Assembly: GCA_024741835.1 (NCBI GenBank)
Contig: JAENRP010000380.1
Coordinates: forward strand, 1 to 12,588
Length of the DNA stretch: 12,588 bases
DNA from: Diplocarpon mali
Lineage: Eukaryota; Ascomycota; Leotiomycetes; Helotiales; Drepanopezizaceae
Reading direction: 5' to 3'
Below the pieces are notes generated by a model. It saw only the letters and a list, made by a program, of their open reading frames with translations. It made no database searches and was not told the DNA's origin. The position numbers and the translations under genes were made by a program. Shown piece after piece: positions 9,334-12,588 of this stretch (position 1 is its first letter; each line of letters begins with the position of its first letter).

Positions 9334-9568
9334 TTAGTATTTTGTATGCCATCCATTTGCTTCTCAGACTGCTCTTACCCGCTTTCGCATACTACCTGCT
9401 GCTGATTCACATATCTTATCCAGTACAGCTTAAGCTATTCAAAGCGCTTCAAAGTTCTCTCACTCATTACTTAGATTCTATTCCTACAAGTCCTAGATGT
9501 AATCCATACCCCTAACTTGCAAAAAGCTACTAAAGGTGTTCGATAGGATTCAAATCCGGACTATACGC
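9334..9568 (-). pseudogene. Tc1/mariner transposase, C-terminal relic with RIP-like stops
   Basis: On the minus strand, 9568-9533 reads AYSPDLNPIEHL, the hallmark block around the third catalytic residue of Tc1/mariner DDE/D transposases. The codons after it are TAG TAG, where the family usually has tryptophans. After a one-frame shift, the remainder to 9334 reads ...VLDKICESAAGSMRKRVRAV-stop-EANGWHTKY-stop, matching the conserved end of fungal Tc1-like transposases. There are at least seven internal stops (TAG, TGA, TAA). These fit C-to-T or G-to-A change of Trp, Gln or Arg codons, as expected from RIP. The remaining upstream part of the protein, including the first two catalytic Asp residues, is not recognisable. 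It is non-functional. Confidence 0.88.
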
Positions 9569-9990
9569 AGAACACAGAACCGCTGATTGCGGGACCAAGT
9601 ATAGTAGCGAGGCGCAAAGGTATTCTCCAGGTCTACTCCAAAGAAACAAAGAAGGCGGAGTTCTCTCCACAGGAGAGCCTCCCTCTCACACACTCCAGCC
9701 AGAGCCCTCTCGCCCGTTCCGTGGTGTCATGCAAGAATATCCTCGTCCGCTTTATATCGCATCGGGGTATCCCTACCTGGGTCGAAATTGAACCCCGTCA
9801 ACACTGTACTCTGAGATGTCCACGTGCAGCTCCGCGGCGCGAGGACATTTGCAGCATTCCACTCGTCGCTGCGAACGATTTTGTAAAATCGTCACCCGGC
9901 TGGTTTGCGCGTACTTGCGCTTCGTTGTACCGCTACTGAGCGACTCCCTCTAGGTCGTAGCCTTTCTCGCACGCCAATTAAGAACGCTGT
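9569..9990. other. GC-richer island inside the AT-rich relic, origin unknown
   Basis: Base composition rises sharply compared with 9200-9560 and 10000-10500. It holds no recognised gene. The segment 9584-9803 begins TGATTGCGGG and ends CCCGTCAACA, imperfectly inverted TG...CA ends like those of a long terminal repeat. On the minus strand it has a TATAAAG-like box. I see no flanking target-site duplication, so a solo LTR is only a possibility. A perfect 8-bp stem with a 2-nt loop lies at 9875-9892 (ACGATTTT GT AAAATCGT). Confidence 0.35.
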
Positions 9991-10427
9991 TCTCTTTAAT
10001 ATATCAAATAGTATTAATGGAAAACCTCGAGTCTTGTTCGTTTTTAACCTCTTTACATTTCTTCTAAGTATCTACATATATAGCGTATCATTCACCGTAC
10101 ATTATATCCAAACAGCATTTTCAACAACCAAAACAAGAATCACCAAAGCCTTTACAACAACACACAATATAGCACAAAGTAGCCTTGATAATCGATTTCA
10201 ATACACTATCGGAGCGTGCAATGTAAGCTGGTTTTAATCCTGTCGTGCTTGAAAATACGGATCTTTCTCAACACCAAGCAAAAGCTTACCAAGCTCCAAC
10301 CCAGCTATCCACCCAAGCTCCATTTACAACTACAAGCGTGCGTCTTCGCCACTCCAAAGGCGAATTATACACAGCAGTCCTCAGAGCCTCAGGCTTTTCG
10401 CAACGCAACAATAACGAATTACAAATT
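9991..10427. other. AT-rich sequence, probably decayed transposon interior
   Basis: The plus strand is rich in A, C and T and poor in G, with many TA steps. Frames are broken and the longest translations match nothing I recognise. The composition and position between the transposase relic and the right candidate inverted repeat suggest RIP-altered element sequence. Confidence 0.45.
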
Positions 10428-10493
10428 ACAAAGCAAGAGGACGTTATTTACAAAGCAAGAGGACGGTATAGACAAAGCAAGAGGACGGTATAG
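10428..10493. repeat. 22-bp direct repeat, two full copies and one partial
   Basis: The core ACAAAGCAAGAGGACG occurs at 10428-10443, 10450-10465 and 10472-10487. In the last two copies it is followed by GTATAG, giving perfect adjacent 22-bp units (10450-10471 and 10472-10493). The first copy is followed instead by TTATTT. It lies about 60 bp inside the candidate right terminal inverted repeat. Confidence 0.93.
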
Positions 10494-10569
10494 AGTAGCT
10501 AGCTATATCACAGTAGGAAAGAAGAAAGAGTATAAACCGCGTCTTTCCACTGAGCGATTCCAACTAGAT

Positions 10570-10639
10570 CTCTCCCTCCCCCTCCCCCTCTCCCTCTCCC
10601 TCCCCCTCTCCCTCCCCCTCCCCCTCTCCCTCCCCCTCC
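10570..10639. repeat. CT-rich microsatellite (CCCTCT/CCCTCC)n
   Basis: An uninterrupted pyrimidine tract of about 70 bases made of CTCCCT and CCCCCT hexamers. It starts exactly where the candidate right terminal inverted repeat ends. Its minus-strand translation is a Gly-Glu repeat and is not a gene. Confidence 0.93.
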
Positions 10640-11164
10640 ACATCTCTCTCGCGGCTGGCGCCACGGCTGGCGCGTCGCGCAGCTATCTCACCGAGGCGGG
10701 ATGCCCGTCCCGGTCCTTCCGCGGGGCGCCCAGGGGAGAGACGCTTCCCAGGTCCAGCGGCGCAAGGTGCCTCGCAGTCGTCGCGCGACCCATCCCGGGG
10801 GAGGGGGAGAGCTTGCACCTCGTCCGTCGCGACCCGCGCATCGGCTGACGACCGCCGGGGAGTGCTCCAACCCACATCGCACCGTCTCGCACTCCTCCGC
10901 TGGCACGCCATTCACAACGCTGCAGCGAAGCCGAAGAAAAGTCTCCGTCGTGGCCGAGGACCAGACCGCGACGCAAATCCCGGAGCGGGCGGGAGAGGGG
11001 AATGGCAGAACAGGATTTGCAAAATTGAGCTACCGTGCGAGAATCGAAATTGTATGTACAGAACAGGTGCCTACAAATCCGCAGCTCATCCCCGGGCCGT
11101 CGTGCTGCGCCCCCCCCCCCCAGGTCCTCAAGTCATCCTCCATCAACCTCCAGATCCAGTCCTC
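10640..11164. other. Intergenic GC-rich region, 3' flank of the GH114 gene
   Basis: I see no supportable gene. Composition returns to the genomic GC-rich background after 10640. A C12 run lies at 11110-11121. The part nearest 11165 is presumably the 3' UTR of the minus-strand glycosidase gene. Short frames on both strands lack domains. Confidence 0.5.
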
Positions 11165-12148
11165 CTAACAGGTTTCAATCCACGAGTCCAGGTTGTAGGC
11201 CTTGAAGACGGTGGAGAAGCCACTCGACACGGCCGCCGTGCACCGCTGGGACTTGTCCTCGGCGGCGACCGTCGGGGCCGTCTCGGGGTACTCGATGTGG
11301 AAGACCGGCTTCCCGGCATCGATAAACGGGGTGAAGAGGTTGCACTCGTCGTACTCGATGCACTGCTCGTTGACGTGGAACTGCATCTTGTCCAGGACCG
11401 AGCCGACGATGTCGGCCGCGTTCTTCAGCCCGATGGAGAGGCCCCGCGCGTGGGCCTGGTCGGCCAGGAAGTGGAGGTAGTCGGTGCTGTCGGCCGCCGT
11501 GAGCCCGACGCCGTTGTCGTTGCCGTAGCCGTCGACGTTGTCGGGGTCGACGGCGTCGCAGTTCTTGCTCTGAGCGAGGTCGAGGCGGGCGGCCATGATG
11601 GAGCGCACGTTGGCGGTCCGGGTGTCGAGCCACCACTCCCCTTCCCAGCCTTCCATGGCGGCGCCCTTGTCCGCCGCGGTGAATGTGGCCGCGTCCGATC
11701 GCCAGTCCTCCAGGCTCCCGGCCGAGAAGTAGCAGATGACCTTCTTGCCGGCGGCGTGCAGCGAGTCGATGGTGGCCTGCGGCACGTCGAAGAGGTCCAG
11801 ATCCCAGATGTCGGCGGCGTACGTGGTGTCGCTGACGATGCCCGTGAGCTCGATCTGCCAGGTGGATCCGACGGCCGGTTGCCAGAAGGCTCCCGCGGGC
11901 GCGGGGGACGGGACGGGGCTGGCGGACGCGCTGTAGGTGGGGTCGGCGTCGGTGGGGACGGCGGCCTCCTCGGTGGGCGCGACGGAGCGAGTCCGCGAGG
12001 CCACTGCGAACCCGCCGGGCGCGTCGGGCCCGCGGTGCACGGTGTGGTACGGGTGGAGAGGGTACCCGAGTCGCGGGAGGATCGCGGCGGAGGAGAGCTG
12101 GGCCAGAAGGGCGCCCACGACGAGGACCGAGGTGGCCGGTGACATCAT
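11165..12148 (-). CDS. Secreted GH114 family protein (candidate endo-alpha-1,4-polygalactosaminidase)
   Basis: A single exon of 327 residues. A signal peptide is evident (MMSPATSVLVVGALLAQLSS, likely cleaved near Ala21-Ala22), followed by a Pro/Ser/Ala-rich linker to about residue 86. The GH114 TIM-barrel region runs from AFWQPAVGSTWQIELTG (87-103) to the C-terminus. Family blocks are KVICYFSAGSLEDWR (136-150), CDAVDPDNVDGYGNDNG (197-213), GLSIGLKNA (236-244), NEQCIEYDEC (260-269) and FHIEY (283-287). Catalytic acids probably lie in the DPDNVD block and at Glu261, by analogy with fungal Ega3. Family members cleave galactosamine-containing polymers such as galactosaminogalactan outside the cell; activity here is inferred. 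The start is ATG at 12148 (or the adjacent 12145); the longer frame from 12223 would bury the signal peptide behind 25 residues. Confidence 0.87.
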   Translation of the reverse strand: MMSPATSVLVVGALLAQLSSAAILPRLGYPLHPYHTVHRGPDAPGGFAVASRTRSVAPTEEAAVPTDADPTYSASASPVPSPAPAGAFWQPAVGSTWQIELTGIVSDTTYAADIWDLDLFDVPQATIDSLHAAGKKVICYFSAGSLEDWRSDAATFTAADKGAAMEGWEGEWWLDTRTANVRSIMAARLDLAQSKNCDAVDPDNVDGYGNDNGVGLTAADSTDYLHFLADQAHARGLSIGLKNAADIVGSVLDKMQFHVNEQCIEYDECNLFTPFIDAGKPVFHIEYPETAPTVAAEDKSQRCTAAVSSGFSTVFKAYNLDSWIETC

Positions 12149-12588
12149 AGCGAATGGAAAATGTAAGGAGAGCAAAAAGGAATGTGTGAGTGGGACGATC
12201 GGCCGTCTCTGGGACAGCGGCAAACGAATGAAGGTGGGTGCGCAGGACTCGAGACCAAGCTCGTTGGGATGCCGATCAGCTCGCCGCTGGTGTTGTGGTG
12301 AAGGAATGTGGGGGAGACCAAGCTCGCAATCGATGAACGATGGGGGTTTTTTTTTTTCTCTGATCGGGACAGGCCATCTCTCTCTTATACGGTCCTGCCA
12401 TCGGACGCCCGCACTGGCGCTTGTGCGGGTGGCCGGGCTCGATTGCTTCGTGACAGGGGAGGTAAAGGGTGTCTGTCTTGTTCCGCGCGCCGGCCAAGAA
12501 AGAAGAGAGTTTCGAAGGCACGAAAGCCAGAGGCTGGGCCGCGGGGGAGTAAGCGGCTCGATCCGTCGTACGGCGCTGGTTCGGGGGG
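12149..12588 (-). promoter_or_regulatory. Upstream region of the GH114 gene
   Basis: No gene is supported. Going upstream from the ATG on the minus strand, the region is pyrimidine-rich near the start. It then carries a 13-bp direct repeat (GAGACCAAGCTCG on the plus strand at 12251-12263 and 12314-12326) and an A11 tract (T11 at 12347-12357). Further up is a TATA-like GTATAAG at 12390-12384, about 236 bp before the ATG. That spacing would imply a long 5' UTR, so the TATA assignment is tentative. Confidence 0.4.

Larger units (their letters stand above)
9187..10571 (-). mobile_element. Degenerate Tc1/mariner-like DNA transposon (candidate boundaries)
   Basis: The AT-rich block contains a Tc1/mariner transposase 3' end read on the minus strand. 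Candidate terminal inverted repeats are AGATGAAGTTTGAATCGC at 9187-9204 and GCGATTCCAACTAGATCT at 10554-10571, which pair at 15 of 18 positions. The right copy coincides with the return to GC-rich DNA. The resulting 1.38 kb length suits this superfamily. The interior beyond 9570 no longer aligns recognisably to a transposase and includes a GC-richer island at about 9570-9960, so it may be composite or nested. No target-site TA pair can be fixed because tandem repeats occupy both edges. Confidence 0.6.

Noticed and set aside
9541..9568. GGATTCAAATCC looks like a tRNA T-arm or Pol III B box on the plus strand
   Set aside because: No cloverleaf or A box fits upstream, and the same bases are fully explained as the minus-strand SPDLNPIE codons of the transposase.
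9859..9888. Minus-strand FYKIVRSDEW resembling the first catalytic-Asp region of a transposase
   Set aside because: The resemblance is only to a short SDE motif. The frame does not connect to the YSPDLN block, and the following residues do not match the family.
9721..9939. 72-codon plus-strand frame in the GC island
   Set aside because: There is no recognisable domain, it lies within a transposon relic, and it has no supporting splice or promoter signals.
10862..12142. 426-codon plus-strand frame opposite the GH114 gene
   Set aside because: It is antisense to a strong GH114 domain with a signal peptide. Its Gly/Val/Asp-rich composition is typical of antisense GC-rich DNA.
12276..12521. 81-codon minus-strand frame upstream of GH114
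   Set aside because: It has no domain and crosses a homopolymer run and a TATA-like site, so it is better read as promoter sequence.

Overview
This looks like nuclear DNA from a filamentous ascomycete (Pezizomycotina). Three points support this: the genes are fungal families (eisosome protein Eis1, recyclin-1, a GH114 glycosidase); the two introns I can place are very short (46 and 62 bp) with fungal branch-point and acceptor signals; and a GC-rich background is broken by an AT-rich transposon relic whose stop codons fit repeat-induced point mutation (RIP). I cannot name the species.

Layout. Positions 1-112 are a pure 8-bp tandem array at the window edge. A gene-poor 0.6 kb follows. A three-exon EIS1 gene lies on the minus strand (3467 to 726). 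A 2.5 kb interval between EIS1 and the next confident gene holds a 33-bp tandem repeat (4065-4184), a C15 run and a possible small multi-exon plus-strand gene of unknown family (about 4790-5489). RCY1 (recyclin-1: F-box, Sec10-like region, C-terminal CaaX box) is a single exon on the minus strand (8751 to 5962). Positions 9001-10571 switch abruptly to AT-rich DNA. This stretch holds a 14-bp minisatellite, a stop-riddled 3' end of a Tc1/mariner transposase on the minus strand, a GC-richer island, a 22-bp triple repeat, and candidate terminal inverted repeats that would bound a 1.38 kb element. A CT-rich microsatellite begins at its right end. The last gene (12148 to 11165, minus) encodes a secreted GH114 protein, a candidate endo-alpha-1,4-polygalactosaminidase.

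How the genes relate. EIS1 and RCY1 both act at the plasma membrane and endocytic system, but they are separate housekeeping genes and I see no evidence of a functional cluster. GH114 enzymes act on galactosamine-containing extracellular polysaccharide; no other gene of such a pathway is visible here. The least ordinary parts are the decayed transposon with tandem repeats at both edges, the uncharacterised plus-strand exons between EIS1 and RCY1, and the 33-bp repeat upstream of EIS1. I found no convincing new multi-gene system.
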